Below, piece by piece: positions 1 to 8,776 of a stretch of DNA of 53,207 bases. Both the position numbers and the translations under genes were made by a program. Under the pieces are notes generated by a model. That model saw only the letters and a program-made list of their open reading frames with translations. It was not told the DNA's origin and ran no database searches. The stretch spans positions 1-53,207 of the forward strand of contig JAILHZ010000021.1 of assembly GCA_024695545.1 (NCBI GenBank), in the 5' to 3' direction. The stretch comes from Clostridiales bacterium. Lineage in GTDB: Bacteria; Bacillota_A; Clostridia; Saccharofermentanales; Saccharofermentanaceae. How positions within the stretch are numbered: the first letter of the stretch is position 1; each line of letters starts with the position of its first letter.

Positions 1-2354
1 TAGTTGATTGTCGCGAGATTTGTGCAGTTCTCAAAAGCTGAAGTTCCAATACTTGTGACCTTCGGTGCGATATCAAGCACGCTGATTCTTGAGCAATCCG
101 CGAAGCAGTGACTTGGTATCGTTGAAACACTTGAAGGAATCGTCACTGTTCCGGTGATATTTTTACAGTTCTGAAATGCATAAGATCCCAGACTTGTCAG
201 TGAAGACGGGAGTGTGAGGGAAGTAAAGTAACGACATCCGCTAAATGCATATGAGCCGATGGAAGTTACACCGCTCGGGAAACTTACATTCCCGAGTTTT
301 TTACATTCGCAAAAAGCATACTTTCCTATCGTTTTCAGGGCACTTCCGCTGGGGAACGTGACGTTCTTCAAAGTGGAACACTCTAAAAATGCATAGGAAC
401 CGATACTTGTCGCATTCTTCGGAATCGTTATAGATTGAAGCGATTCACATCTACGGAAACAATTATCCGGAATATTCAGGCTCTGATTCTGAATCGTTAT
501 TGTTTTCAGTCCTGATCCGTAAAAAGCGTCGGACCCGAGACTTGTGATTTTCGAGTCGAGAGTGATACTCTCCAGTTTTACCAGATTAGAAAAAGCATAC
601 GAACCGATCGTGGTATTACCGGACAGGTTAAACCGGACATCCACGATATCGTATAGGAAATCAGACCACGGCGTCTCAATAGCCGATGACCAGTTGTCCA
701 TATTTCCATATCCGGTGATCTCCAAAGTATTATCACCATAGACCACCCAGGTTAGATTGTCACCACATTTTCCTTGTTCACGATATGTGTAGATCCATTT
801 TGCCTCAAATAGAGTATAGTTATAATTCCGATTCCAGCTTAGATTTGCTGCATCCGGTTCAGAAAAGTTACAATTGACTGTGGCTAACTGAAAACAATAA
901 CCGAATCCACCGTCACCAATAGACTGAAGTGAAGCCGGAAGATATACAGAAGTGAGTCCGAGCAGGCTGTAGAAGGCATTCTTCCCCACGCTCTTCACAC
1001 CCTCTCCGATTTTCACCGTCTTGATCTGGCTGCGCAGATCGTTCCAAGGCTGACTGTCCATGGAAGCATAGTCCGCCATATAACCGTTGCCGGAAATAGT
1101 CAGCGTGTGATTATAGTAACTCCATTTCAGTTCACTTCCATATTTCCCACAGGAACCTGATGTAGCCGGTATAGGCTTATCAATGGTGAACCAGTTACTG
1201 TCAACGTAATGACCCTCATTATAAAAAGCTGAAATAATATACTTTTTCCTTGCGTCATTTCGTTCGATATCGTAACTTCCAACATTCGAGAGATCATCTC
1301 TCAGGGTTTTATAAACCTTAGTATTGCCGGCTTCATCTAGATAATAGATCGTTACTCTAACAGGTGTAAAATCAGTCATCCAAGTGACCTGGTATTTTCC
1401 GGATGTCGGGTCATAAAAACCATCTTTCGGCTGAATACTGAACCCAAGGTTATTTGCCGTGACTTCAAAATACTCGCTTAATCTTGAATAGAGATGCTCA
1501 GAATCACGGTCAAAATAGACTTTTACAAAGAAATACTCACCTGCTTCTTCAATTGGGAAGTCATAACTTCCATTTGCCGACAAGTTTTCCGTTAATGTGT
1601 CGTATAGTATTTCATCATAGAAAGAGGATACCCCAAAGACTGGTTCAGGTAATACGACCAGTTCACCCCGTTTATAGATTTCAACCTTCTTCGGTGCAAA
1701 ATTGGTCTTCCACGTTACATGACACTTCTGGGTTGAGTGATTGACACCCTGGCTCTCTGGCTGTGACGTAAACTTGATACTACTACCGGTAATCGTAAAA
1801 TATTGACTTCTCACAGGCTCTGACGAAGAGGGATAAGCGACTAATACATACTCTTGAGATGGATTATCGTGTATAGATAATGAATCCATTGAGAATTCAT
1901 ATTCACCTTCAACTCCCGGCATCCAAATAGTAGCATATATAAACCCATCAGCAGACATTATGTCTATCCACCAACAAGACCAACCCGTTTTCCAAGTTAT
2001 CGTATATGTGCGAGTACTCATGTCAAAAGCTCCGCTTTTCGGACTTTCTTCAAAAGAATAGTAATACGATGAGTATAATTGTTTTGCCTCTATAGTACCT
2101 TCGGATGTAATCTTTTCTATTTCTTCAGAAGAATCAACATCCGGAGATTCTTTTTCCGGTTCCTGTTCAGGCTCCTCAGGAAGATCTTCAGGAACGATCT
2201 CCGGCTGAGTCTGCTCAATGAATTCTGTTTCTGTTGGATCTTTGATCTCCTCATCTGCAAATACAGATGCCGGAATCATACTGACTGTCATAACCATTGT
2301 CAGTACTATACTGAGAGCTTTGCGTGCCCCAACCGTTTTAAAATGCTTTCCCAT
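1..2354 (-). CDS. Secreted BspA-like leucine-rich-repeat protein, 3' end outside the window
   Basis: An open frame reads from an ATG at 2354 to the left edge with no stop, about 784 codons. GTGAGG lies 6 bases before the ATG. Residues 1-34 form a signal peptide (basic start, hydrophobic core, cleavage near VFA-DE). A Glu/Pro-rich stretch follows to about residue 75. Three related beta-type repeats follow near residues 105, 199 and 306, each with a Y/C-x-V/I-TW-K/M-T core. Then come two segments starting CG..L.W and ending in an ISG.G.M-type motif (near 400 and 530), and many roughly 23-residue BspA-type leucine-rich repeats with TSIGSYAF-like cores. Such proteins are usually cell-surface adhesins or substrate binders. 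The anchor, if any, lies beyond the edge. The family call is firm; the ligand is unknown. Confidence 0.88.
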   Translation of the reverse strand, partial: MGKHFKTVGARKALSIVLTMVMTVSMIPASVFADEEIKDPTETEFIEQTQPEIVPEDLPEEPEQEPEKESPDVDSSEEIEKITSEGTIEAKQLYSSYYYSFEESPKSGAFDMSTRTYTITWKTGWSCWWIDIMSADGFIYATIWMPGVEGEYEFSMDSLSIHDNPSQEYVLVAYPSSSEPVRSQYFTITGSSIKFTSQPESQGVNHSTQKCHVTWKTNFAPKKVEIYKRGELVVLPEPVFGVSSFYDEILYDTLTENLSANGSYDFPIEEAGEYFFVKVYFDRDSEHLYSRLSEYFEVTANNLGFSIQPKDGFYDPTSGKYQVTWMTDFTPVRVTIYYLDEAGNTKVYKTLRDDLSNVGSYDIERNDARKKYIISAFYNEGHYVDSNWFTIDKPIPATSGSCGKYGSELKWSYYNHTLTISGNGYMADYASMDSQPWNDLRSQIKTVKIGEGVKSVGKNAFYSLLGLTSVYLPASLQSIGDGGFGYCFQLATVNCNFSEPDAANLSWNRNYNYTLFEAKWIYTYREQGKCGDNLTWVVYGDNTLEITGYGNMDNWSSAIETPWSDFLYDIVDVRFNLSGNTTIGSYAFSNLVKLESITLDSKITSLGSDAFYGSGLKTITIQNQSLNIPDNCFRRCESLQSITIPKNATSIGSYAFLECSTLKNVTFPSGSALKTIGKYAFCECKKLGNVSFPSGVTSIGSYAFSGCRYFTSLTLPSSLTSLGSYAFQNCKNITGTVTIPSSVSTIPSHCFADCSRISVLDIAPKVTSIGTSAFENCTNLATIN

Positions 2355-2422
2355 AAAAAACCTCACAATCTTCCTGTACCCGTGTGAATCATTTCTAAAT
2401 GACCTCATATTTTCACAAGAAT

Positions 2423-2451
2423 ATCTTATAATAGCAAAAAAGAATTAACAA
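2423..2451 (-). promoter_or_regulatory. Candidate promoter of the LRR protein gene
   Basis: On the minus strand TTGTTA (2446-2451) and TAAGAT (2423-2428) are separated by 17 bases. Each matches the sigma-A consensus at four of six positions. The site lies about 70 bases before the start codon, in an AT-rich stretch with no gene. Confidence 0.35.
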
Positions 2452-2484
2452 TCACCCTTTTTACCATTGTTTAAAAATCTGCAT

Positions 2485-2518
2485 GCAAAAACGCCCTTGC
2501 AGAGTATGCAAGGGCGTT
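2485..2518 (-). terminator. Rho-independent terminator after mreB
   Basis: A perfect 12-base inverted repeat, AACGCCCTTGCA (2490-2501) and its complement (2507-2518), with a 5-base loop. On the minus strand a short T run follows. It lies 28 bases after the mreB stop and separates mreB from the LRR gene. Confidence 0.85.
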
Positions 2519-2545
2519 TATAATTTGATTTCTAAAAGATTCGGA

Positions 2546-3556
2546 TCAGGTATCTCCAAGAGCGGCGAACTTATCCATCATGCCGAGTGCTTTTCCCGTA
2601 CCGATGGCAACACAGGATACTGTATCCTCAGCTACACATACATCGATACCGATCTTCGTCGCGAGCATACGATCCAGACCGTAAAGCAGCGCGCCGCCAC
2701 CGGTCATAACGATACCGCGCTGGGAGATATCAGCCATCAGCTCCGGCGGTGTTCTCTCAAGTACGGAGTGTACGGCGTCGAAAATAGCGGCTACCGGCTC
2801 TTCAAGCGCTTCGAGCATCTCTGTGGAAGAAACGGTAACAGTTGCCGGAAGACCTGTGATCAGGTTACGTCCACGGACATCCATGGTCATTTCTTCTTCT
2901 CTCGGATATGCACATCCGATGTTGATCTTCAGTTCCTCAGCTGTCTTCTCACCGATCAGGACGTTGTGCTTACGGCGGACATGCTTAACGATTGCTTCGT
3001 CGAACTTGTCGCCCGCAACCTTCAAGGAGAAGTCGACTACAGGCTCGCAGAGGGAGATAACGGCGATATCCGTCGTTCCGCCTCCGATATCTACGATCAT
3101 GGAACCGCAGGCCTTGGTAATATCAATACCGGCACCGATAGCAGCGGCGATCGGCTCACGGATCAGGAATACATCCTTCGCGCCGGCATGACGGCAGGCA
3201 TCCTCAACGGCCTTCTGCTCAACCGGAGTGATAACGGACGGAACGCAGACAACGATCGTCGGACGGAAGTATGTCGCACGGATACCCTGACATACACGTC
3301 CGATGAAAGCCTTCAGCATAACTTCGGTTACCTTAAAGTCGGAAATAACACCATCACGGAGCGGACGGATCGCCTCAACGACACCCGGAGTTCTACCGAG
3401 CATCAGGGAAGCACTCTCACCTACCGCCAGAACGGTTCCTGTCTTCGTATTTACCGCAACAACGGACGGCTCCTTGAGAACTACGCCCTTGCCGCGAACA
3501 TAAATAAGGACACTGCTTGTGCCCAAATCAATACCAATATCTAATCCTAAGCCCAT
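2546..3556 (-). CDS. mreB: MreB/Mbl-family rod-shape actin homologue
   Basis: 336 residues, the usual length for MreB. It forms membrane-associated filaments that guide lateral cell-wall synthesis. The N-terminal phosphate-1 motif DIGIDLGTSS, the phosphate-2 motif DIGGGTTDIAV, ERTPPEL and TGGGALLYGLD (adenosine motif) are all present. A GTG lies nine bases further upstream (3565), but the ATG at 3556 is preferred because GAGGTG sits 6 bases before it. mreC and mreD do not follow, so this is a lone paralogue (mreB or mbl; I cannot decide which). Transcription likely starts at the promoter at 3622-3650, and a 17-base palindrome lies in the leader. Confidence 0.95.
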   Translation of the reverse strand: MGLGLDIGIDLGTSSVLIYVRGKGVVLKEPSVVAVNTKTGTVLAVGESASLMLGRTPGVVEAIRPLRDGVISDFKVTEVMLKAFIGRVCQGIRATYFRPTIVVCVPSVITPVEQKAVEDACRHAGAKDVFLIREPIAAAIGAGIDITKACGSMIVDIGGGTTDIAVISLCEPVVDFSLKVAGDKFDEAIVKHVRRKHNVLIGEKTAEELKINIGCAYPREEEMTMDVRGRNLITGLPATVTVSSTEMLEALEEPVAAIFDAVHSVLERTPPELMADISQRGIVMTGGGALLYGLDRMLATKIGIDVCVAEDTVSCVAIGTGKALGMMDKFAALGDT

Positions 3557-3580
3557 GATCGACACCTCATATATAGAAAA

Positions 3581-3597
3581 ATACGTGATTCACGTAT
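3581..3597. promoter_or_regulatory. Perfect palindrome in the mreB leader
   Basis: ATACGTGA-T-TCACGTAT is a perfect 8-1-8 inverted repeat. It lies about 20-35 bases after the predicted mreB transcription start and 25 bases before the start codon. The one-base centre suits a dimeric DNA-binding protein better than an RNA hairpin. No regulator can be named from the sequence. Confidence 0.55.
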
Positions 3598-3621
3598 TGT
3601 TATGCACAAATAAACATGTTA

Positions 3622-3650
3622 ATGATACAATAAATGTGCTTATCTTTCAA
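3622..3650 (-). promoter_or_regulatory. mreB promoter
   Basis: Minus strand: TTGAAA (3645-3650), 17-base spacer, TATCAT (3622-3627). Both boxes match five of six sigma-A consensus positions and the spacing is optimal. Confidence 0.7.
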
Positions 3651-3691
3651 CGCTACGAAATTGCAATCATTTTACAAATCGGGGTGAAATT

Positions 3692-4534
3692 GTGAAGAAT
3701 CTATTGGCATATCTGCTCATGGTGTGCGGAGTTACAGCCGTTTTCTTCGACGGGATCCTTCCCTCATGCGTGATTTTCGTCCTGACGATCCTCGGATACA
3801 TCGCTATGCCGTTCTTCGCAAGAGCCCTTGTGGACGGCTTTTTCCTTACGAAAAACACTTACAAATACTTTCTTCGCGTCGCCTTTACCGCCTATCTTTC
3901 GCAGGCCGCTTTACTGCTCTCGTATCTTTTCTGGGACGAAGGACCGAAGCCCCGCCGTCTCAATATCGTTTTCACGCTGATGATCTCATTCTTTATCCTC
4001 TATGGCCTGGAGCTTCTGGTCTCCCTTCCGAGAGACCGTGTTGCCTCGATGAATCTCATCGAGCCGAACCGGACTTCCCACAGCACCCGATATGGTGTCG
4101 TTATCCCGAGTACCGAATCGAACAATCTTCCGCGTGGCATGAAGGTCCCGAAGTGGCCGAGAACCACACTTCACGGCCTGGCGATCCTGCTGTTTGCGAT
4201 CTGCATGGTCCTGGTCACCTTCCTGCCTCTCACCATGTCACTGATGACGATCATGTGTGTGCTGATGTTTTACTTCCTGCACCGCTGGAAGATCGATAAC
4301 CGTGTCTTCGTCGCAACGATATTCTTTGCCGCTTTTGCCGCATGCTACACGTATCTTTACTTCCGTATGACCGGCATTATCACCTGGGAAGGAACGTCGC
4401 TTGCGGGATTTATGCTCTGCCTTCTTCTTCCAAGCAAAAAGAGAAAGAAGCCAAAGCTGTTCTACCGCACATTCTATCTGTTCTATCCGCTTACGATCGC
4501 CATCTGCGCCGTCATAGCTTATCTCGTTTCTTAA
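3692..4534 (+). CDS. TraX-like integral membrane protein
   Basis: 280 residues with roughly eight hydrophobic segments. The start is a GTG with GGGGTG six bases upstream. Residues about 40-105 carry the pattern seen in TraX-family proteins (PF05857): a 'PFFARALVDGFFLTKN..KYFLR' core, then 'N.VFTLMISFFILYGLE'. The last segment, FYLFYPLTIAICAVI, also fits the family's C-terminus. TraX was first described as an F-pilin acetylase, but chromosomal members in Firmicutes are of unknown job and may be membrane acyltransferases. The gene diverges from mreB and ends at a two-way terminator. No conjugation genes are near, so a transfer role is unlikely. The family call is moderately sure; function unknown. 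Confidence 0.7.
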   Translation: MKNLLAYLLMVCGVTAVFFDGILPSCVIFVLTILGYIAMPFFARALVDGFFLTKNTYKYFLRVAFTAYLSQAALLLSYLFWDEGPKPRRLNIVFTLMISFFILYGLELLVSLPRDRVASMNLIEPNRTSHSTRYGVVIPSTESNNLPRGMKVPKWPRTTLHGLAILLFAICMVLVTFLPLTMSLMTIMCVLMFYFLHRWKIDNRVFVATIFFAAFAACYTYLYFRMTGIITWEGTSLAGFMLCLLLPSKKRKKPKLFYRTFYLFYPLTIAICAVIAYLVS

Positions 4535-4558
4535 CCAAAAGAATGCAGATAAAGAAAA

Positions 4559-4588
4559 GGAACTGCGTAATTCCGCAGTTCCCTTTTT
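4559..4588. terminator. Bidirectional terminator between convergent genes
   Basis: GGAACTGCG (4559-4567) pairs with CGCAGTTCC (4574-4582) around a 6-base loop. CTTTTTT follows on the plus strand, and CTTTTC-type T-rich sequence follows on the minus strand. It serves the TraX-like gene and the zinc-ribbon gene that face each other here. Confidence 0.8.
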
Positions 4589-5995
4589 TCAGTTCTTTTC
4601 CGACTCGATCGCCAGGATCGTCTGCAAGTGCTTTTCGATCACCTTGATGGAGTGCTGCGCTTCCGTACTCAGTTTGGAGATCTCCTCGACGGTCTCACTT
4701 AACTGTTCATCGACGATCGATCTGCTGTCGTACACTTCATTTATCTCTTTTTGCACCGCATTCGCTTTCGCACTATAGTAGATTTCCTCAAGTAAGAAAA
4801 TGCCGTCTTTTCTGCGCTTGTCACGCTCATCGAGATACTTATCCCTCTCATCTCTCAGGACATCCATCTCATCTTCGAGTTCACCTCTTGTCTTTGTCAG
4901 GCGGTGACTGTCTTTTCTGAAGCGGTTCGTCGGACTGCTGTTGTTAATGTAGTTTTCATATTCCGGGAAGATCTTCCCGAATTCTTCAAAGTACGGTCTG
5001 TCCGCACTGTCGCAGACGGAGATGGCTTCTTCGACACGCTCTTTCATGGTCGGAATATGTGCTTTGCGCATATAGATCTCCGCATTCTTTGATGCGATCT
5101 TTATGCCTGTCCATTTCGCCGCGCAGAGGATACGTCCGCGAAGTGCGGTGAAGCTCTTCGGATCAACGGTAAGGATGTATGCATAGATCGCGTCCGCCTT
5201 GAGGAACTGGGACTTCGAAAGCGCTTCTTCCGCCTCGTCCATCGCTGTCTCATCGCGGATAAAATCGAAGTCGTAGGTCACACCGCAAAAAGGACATTCA
5301 TATACCTGTCTGTCGAGATTGACGATCAGCTCGCCGCCGCAGGAAGCACAGGACTTTGACACCTTTAAGTTCACCTGAATAAGGCCGGATTCTTTCTGCT
5401 CATCGCTTCTTACTTTAACCTCTTCAGGCTCAAGTTCCGAAAGCTGCTTATAAAGCTTGGCGAACTCTTCTGAAAATCTCTTGCTTCTTTCTCTGTTTTT
5501 GGCGAGTGCTTCGGAGCGCTCCGCCTGAGTTTCAAATAACTGCTCGCGGCCCTTCTCGATCCGCTCTTTTTCCTGCTGGTTGGCGCGGGAATACTTTGCG
5601 ATCTCATACATAAGACGGATCTTGGAAAAATACGCTTTCTCTTCCTCTCTTGCATCTTCTTCGGCTTCACTAAGAGAGGCCGGTGTGATCCTTAAAACGT
5701 TCTCCGGCTTCGATAACTCGGACGGCCGGTTGATCTTCGCATCACAAAGAAGGATTCCGCGGAGCGCACGGAAACTATGGGGATCTTTCGTAAGGAGAAA
5801 ATCGTACTTCTCTTTCGCTGACGCATACTGGAGCATCTTCAGAGAAGAATCTGCCTGATCAAGGATATCCCGGGACCTGAAATACTCGTAGTCATAAAAG
5901 ACACTGCAATACGGGCATTCGTACTGCTTGCGGTCGTTATGGACGACCAGCGTTCCGCCGCATCTGGTGCATGTATGGCTCTTAATCAATGTCAT
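4589..5995 (-). CDS. Protein with two zinc-ribbon plus helical-repeat modules and a coiled-coil tail
   Basis: 468 residues from the ATG at 5995. That ATG has GGAG ten bases upstream and is preferred over an in-frame TTG at 6031. The protein is an internal duplication. Cys pairs at 9/12 and 27/30 (CTRCGG...YECPYC) recur at 216/219 and 234/237 (CASCGG...YECPFC). Each ribbon is followed by the same helical block; the best-kept segment is DPHSFRALRG at 71-80 and DPKSFTALRG at 278-287, an offset of 207 residues. Charged helices (120-200 and 370-468) predict coiled coils. No signal peptide or membrane segment is visible, so it should be cytoplasmic. Zinc binding is inferred from the cysteines. I recognise no named family and assign no function. 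Confidence 0.8.
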   Translation of the reverse strand: MTLIKSHTCTRCGGTLVVHNDRKQYECPYCSVFYDYEYFRSRDILDQADSSLKMLQYASAKEKYDFLLTKDPHSFRALRGILLCDAKINRPSELSKPENVLRITPASLSEAEEDAREEEKAYFSKIRLMYEIAKYSRANQQEKERIEKGREQLFETQAERSEALAKNRERSKRFSEEFAKLYKQLSELEPEEVKVRSDEQKESGLIQVNLKVSKSCASCGGELIVNLDRQVYECPFCGVTYDFDFIRDETAMDEAEEALSKSQFLKADAIYAYILTVDPKSFTALRGRILCAAKWTGIKIASKNAEIYMRKAHIPTMKERVEEAISVCDSADRPYFEEFGKIFPEYENYINNSSPTNRFRKDSHRLTKTRGELEDEMDVLRDERDKYLDERDKRRKDGIFLLEEIYYSAKANAVQKEINEVYDSRSIVDEQLSETVEEISKLSTEAQHSIKVIEKHLQTILAIESEKN

Positions 5996-6159
5996 ATTCC
6001 CAGTTCTCCATTCCTTAACACTAACCTTCAATGTGCATAAAACACGTTATATTCTGACTATACTGGAAAGAAAAATGCATATCAAGGGAGAGTGCTTTTA
6101 CATAAGAAGCGCTATTTCGTGACGAGTTCCTAAATAAATATCGCGCGCGCGGAAAAATC

Positions 6160-6168
6160 TGCTATAAT
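6160..6168 (+). promoter_or_regulatory. Extended -10 promoter of leuS
   Basis: TGCTATAAT gives a perfect -10 with the TGn extension, and no good -35 box. A start near 6175 leaves a leader of about 32 bases, too short for a T-box riboswitch. Confidence 0.65.
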
Positions 6169-6206
6169 GTTGTTTCGTAAGTTTCTATATAAAGAGAGGT
6201 AACAAC

Positions 6207-8681
6207 ATGGCCTATTCAACTGATGTCGATCGTAAATGGCAAAAGAAATGGGAAGACACCAAACTCTACAAATTCGACCCGAACAAGAAGGGCGAGAAGC
6301 TGTACGTTCTGGAGATGTTCTCCTATCCGTCCGCTGCGAACCTTCACCTCGGTCACTGGTATAACTATTCACTGACAGACTCCTGGTCCCGCATGAAGCG
6401 CATGCAGGGCTATAACGTATTCCACCCGATGGGATTCGACTCTTTCGGTCTGCCGGCAGAGAACTACGCGATCAAGACAGGTATCCACCCGAAGGATTCC
6501 ACTCTTCACAATATCGAGATCATGGAACAGCAGCTCAAGAACATGGGCGCTACCTATGACTGGGATTATGAGATTGCGACATGCAAGCCGGAATACTATA
6601 AGTGGAACCAGTGGATCTTCTTAAGACTCCTCGAGAAGGGTCTTGCCTACAGAAAGAACGCACCGGTCAACTGGTGCCCGCAGTGTAATACCGTTCTTGC
6701 CAACGAGCAGGTCATCGACGGCGCATGTGAGCGCTGCCACACTGAAGTTGAGCACAAGAACATGACACAGTGGTTCTTCAAGATCACTGCTTACGCGCAG
6801 GAACTTCTCGACTGCCTGCCGCAGCTCGACTGGCCGGAAAAGACCAAGAAGATCCAGACCAACTGGATCGGCAGATCCGAGGGTACACAGATCTCCTTCC
6901 TCTGCGAGAAGAACGGAGAGCACCTCAAGGACGAAGACGGTTCCGATCTGAAGCTGTCCGTATTCACCACACGTGCAGATACCCTGATGGGTGTTTCCTA
7001 CGTCGTTGTTGCTCCGGAGTCCCCGCTGTGCACACTTCTTACAACAGATGAGTGCAGAGAAAAGGTTGAAGAGTATCAGGCATTCACAAAGAAGGCATCC
7101 GATATCGACAGAATGTCCACCACACGTGAGAAGACCGGTGTATTCACAGGATCTTATGCGATCCACCCGATCACCGGAAAGAAAGTGCCGATCTGGGCTT
7201 CAGACTACGTTATCGCAACATACGGCACCGGTGTGGTTATGGCCGTTCCGGCACACGATGAAAGAGACTATGAGTTCGCCAAGAAGTTCGATCTTCCGAT
7301 CCAGAGAGTAATCGCTTCTTCCGCAGATGCTGAGGATGAACTTCCGTTCATTGAAAAAGGCGTGCTCGTAAACTCCGGCGAATTCGACGGTCTGAACTTC
7401 AAGACCGCGATCGATGCGATCATCGAGAAGCTTGCTCCGCAGGGCATGGCTGAGAGAAAGATCAACTACCGTCTCCGTGACTGGCTGATCTCCCGCCAGC
7501 GTTACTGGGGCACACCGATCCCGGTCGTTCACTGCGAGAAGTGCGGTGTCGTTCCGGTACCGGACGATCAGCTCCCGGTACTACTCCCCTACGACGTAGA
7601 ATTCCGTCCGGATGGAGAATCCCCGCTGGCAAAGTGTGCTGAGTTCATGAACACGACCTGTCCGAAGTGCGGTGCTCCGGCCAAGCGTGATCCGGATACC
7701 ATGGATACATTCGTTGACTCTTCCTGGTATCAGCTCCGTTACCCGGATAACAAGAACGATAAGGAACCTTTCAACAGAGAACTCATCGATAAGATGTGCC
7801 CGGTCGACAAGTACGTCGGCGGTCCGGAGCACGCGGCGATGCACCTTCTCTATACACGTTTCTTCTGTAAGGCACTCCGTGATATGGGTTACCTCGATTT
7901 TGACGAGCCGTTCACCTCTCTCGTTCACCAGGGTATCATCCTTGGACCTGACGGAAACAGAATGAGTAAGTCCAGAGGCAACACCGTTGCACCGGATCCG
8001 TATATCCAGAAGTATGGTTCTGATGTATTCAGAACATATCTGGCATTCGGTTTCGCATATACAGATGGCGGTCCGTGGAGCGAAAGCGGACTTCAGGCCA
8101 TAGTGAAGTTCACCGGCCGTATCGACCGTCTCGTCGAGGAAGTAGCCGGCATCGAAAAGGGTCAGGCTCTGCCGGCAGACCTCAGCGATGATGACAAGGC
8201 TCTCCTTTACAGCCTGAACTACACAATCAAGGCTGTAACGACAGATACCGAGAGATTCCAGTTCAATACTTCCATCGCACGTCTCATGGAGCTCCTGAAC
8301 GCGATTGGCAAGTATCAGGGATCTGCAAACAAGAACGATGCGCTCTTAAGATCTACAGTCGAGACATTCCTTCTGCTCTATGCTCCGTATGCTCCACACT
8401 TTACTGAAGAGCTCTGGGAGAGAATGGGCAACGAATACTCCATCTTCAACCAGGCATGGCCGGTATGCGATGAGAGCAAGCTCGTCAAGGATACCATCGA
8501 GATCGCTGTTCAGATCAATGGTCAGGTGAAGTTCAAGGTCAACATCGCTCCGGATGCCACACAGGATGATGTTGAAAAGGTTGTTAAAGAAGACAGCCAT
8601 TTCGAATCTGCACTTGCCGGAAGAAATATCGTGAAGTTCATCTACGTTAAGGGAAGACTCGCAAACATCGTTGCGAAGTAA
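6207..8681 (+). CDS. leuS: Leucyl-tRNA synthetase
   Basis: 824 residues, full length for a bacterial LeuRS. It charges tRNA-Leu in the cytoplasm. Visible motifs are the HIGH-type [10 protein letters not shown] near residue 41, the family signature [15 protein letters not shown], two CxxC zinc pairs, the CP1 editing region with [15 protein letters not shown], and the KMSKS-type loop NRMSKSRGN near residue 587. GAGAGG precedes the ATG. The gene stands alone: it diverges from the zinc-ribbon gene and ends at a stem-loop shared with the gene facing it. The short leader rules out the T-box control common for this gene in Firmicutes. Confidence 0.99.
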   Translation: MAYSTDVDRKWQKKWEDTKLYKFDPNKKGEKLYVLEMFSYPSAANLHLGHWYNYSLTDSWSRMKRMQGYNVFHPMGFDSFGLPAENYAIKTGIHPKDSTLHNIEIMEQQLKNMGATYDWDYEIATCKPEYYKWNQWIFLRLLEKGLAYRKNAPVNWCPQCNTVLANEQVIDGACERCHTEVEHKNMTQWFFKITAYAQELLDCLPQLDWPEKTKKIQTNWIGRSEGTQISFLCEKNGEHLKDEDGSDLKLSVFTTRADTLMGVSYVVVAPESPLCTLLTTDECREKVEEYQAFTKKASDIDRMSTTREKTGVFTGSYAIHPITGKKVPIWASDYVIATYGTGVVMAVPAHDERDYEFAKKFDLPIQRVIASSADAEDELPFIEKGVLVNSGEFDGLNFKTAIDAIIEKLAPQGMAERKINYRLRDWLISRQRYWGTPIPVVHCEKCGVVPVPDDQLPVLLPYDVEFRPDGESPLAKCAEFMNTTCPKCGAPAKRDPDTMDTFVDSSWYQLRYPDNKNDKEPFNRELIDKMCPVDKYVGGPEHAAMHLLYTRFFCKALRDMGYLDFDEPFTSLVHQGIILGPDGNRMSKSRGNTVAPDPYIQKYGSDVFRTYLAFGFAYTDGGPWSESGLQAIVKFTGRIDRLVEEVAGIEKGQALPADLSDDDKALLYSLNYTIKAVTTDTERFQFNTSIARLMELLNAIGKYQGSANKNDALLRSTVETFLLLYAPYAPHFTEELWERMGNEYSIFNQAWPVCDESKLVKDTIEIAVQINGQVKFKVNIAPDATQDDVEKVVKEDSHFESALAGRNIVKFIYVKGRLANIVAK

Positions 8682-8701
8682 TCTATAGTAACTTCTAAAA
8701 C

Positions 8702-8764
8702 AAAAAGTCGCTGCAAACGTCGCTCAAATCACTTGAGAAAGTTACGTGAACAGCGACTTTTGCT
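8702..8764. terminator. Long branched terminator between leuS and the EAL gene
   Basis: AAAGTCGCTG (8704-8713) pairs with CAGCGACTTT (8751-8760). The loop holds a further ACGT/ACGT pairing and an inner CTCAA-ATCAC-TTGAG hairpin (8723-8737). T or A runs lie on both outer flanks, so it can stop both convergent transcripts. Confidence 0.7.
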
Positions 8765-8776
8765 GTTTTCCGGGAT

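Noticed and set aside
2483..3544. Open plus-strand frame of 353 codons across mreB
   Set aside because: It is antisense to mreB, whose motifs are unmistakable. It has no family resemblance and no ribosome binding site.
3692..4534. TraX-like gene as a sign of a conjugative element
   Set aside because: No relaxase, type IV secretion, integrase or attachment-site repeats are present; flanking genes are housekeeping.
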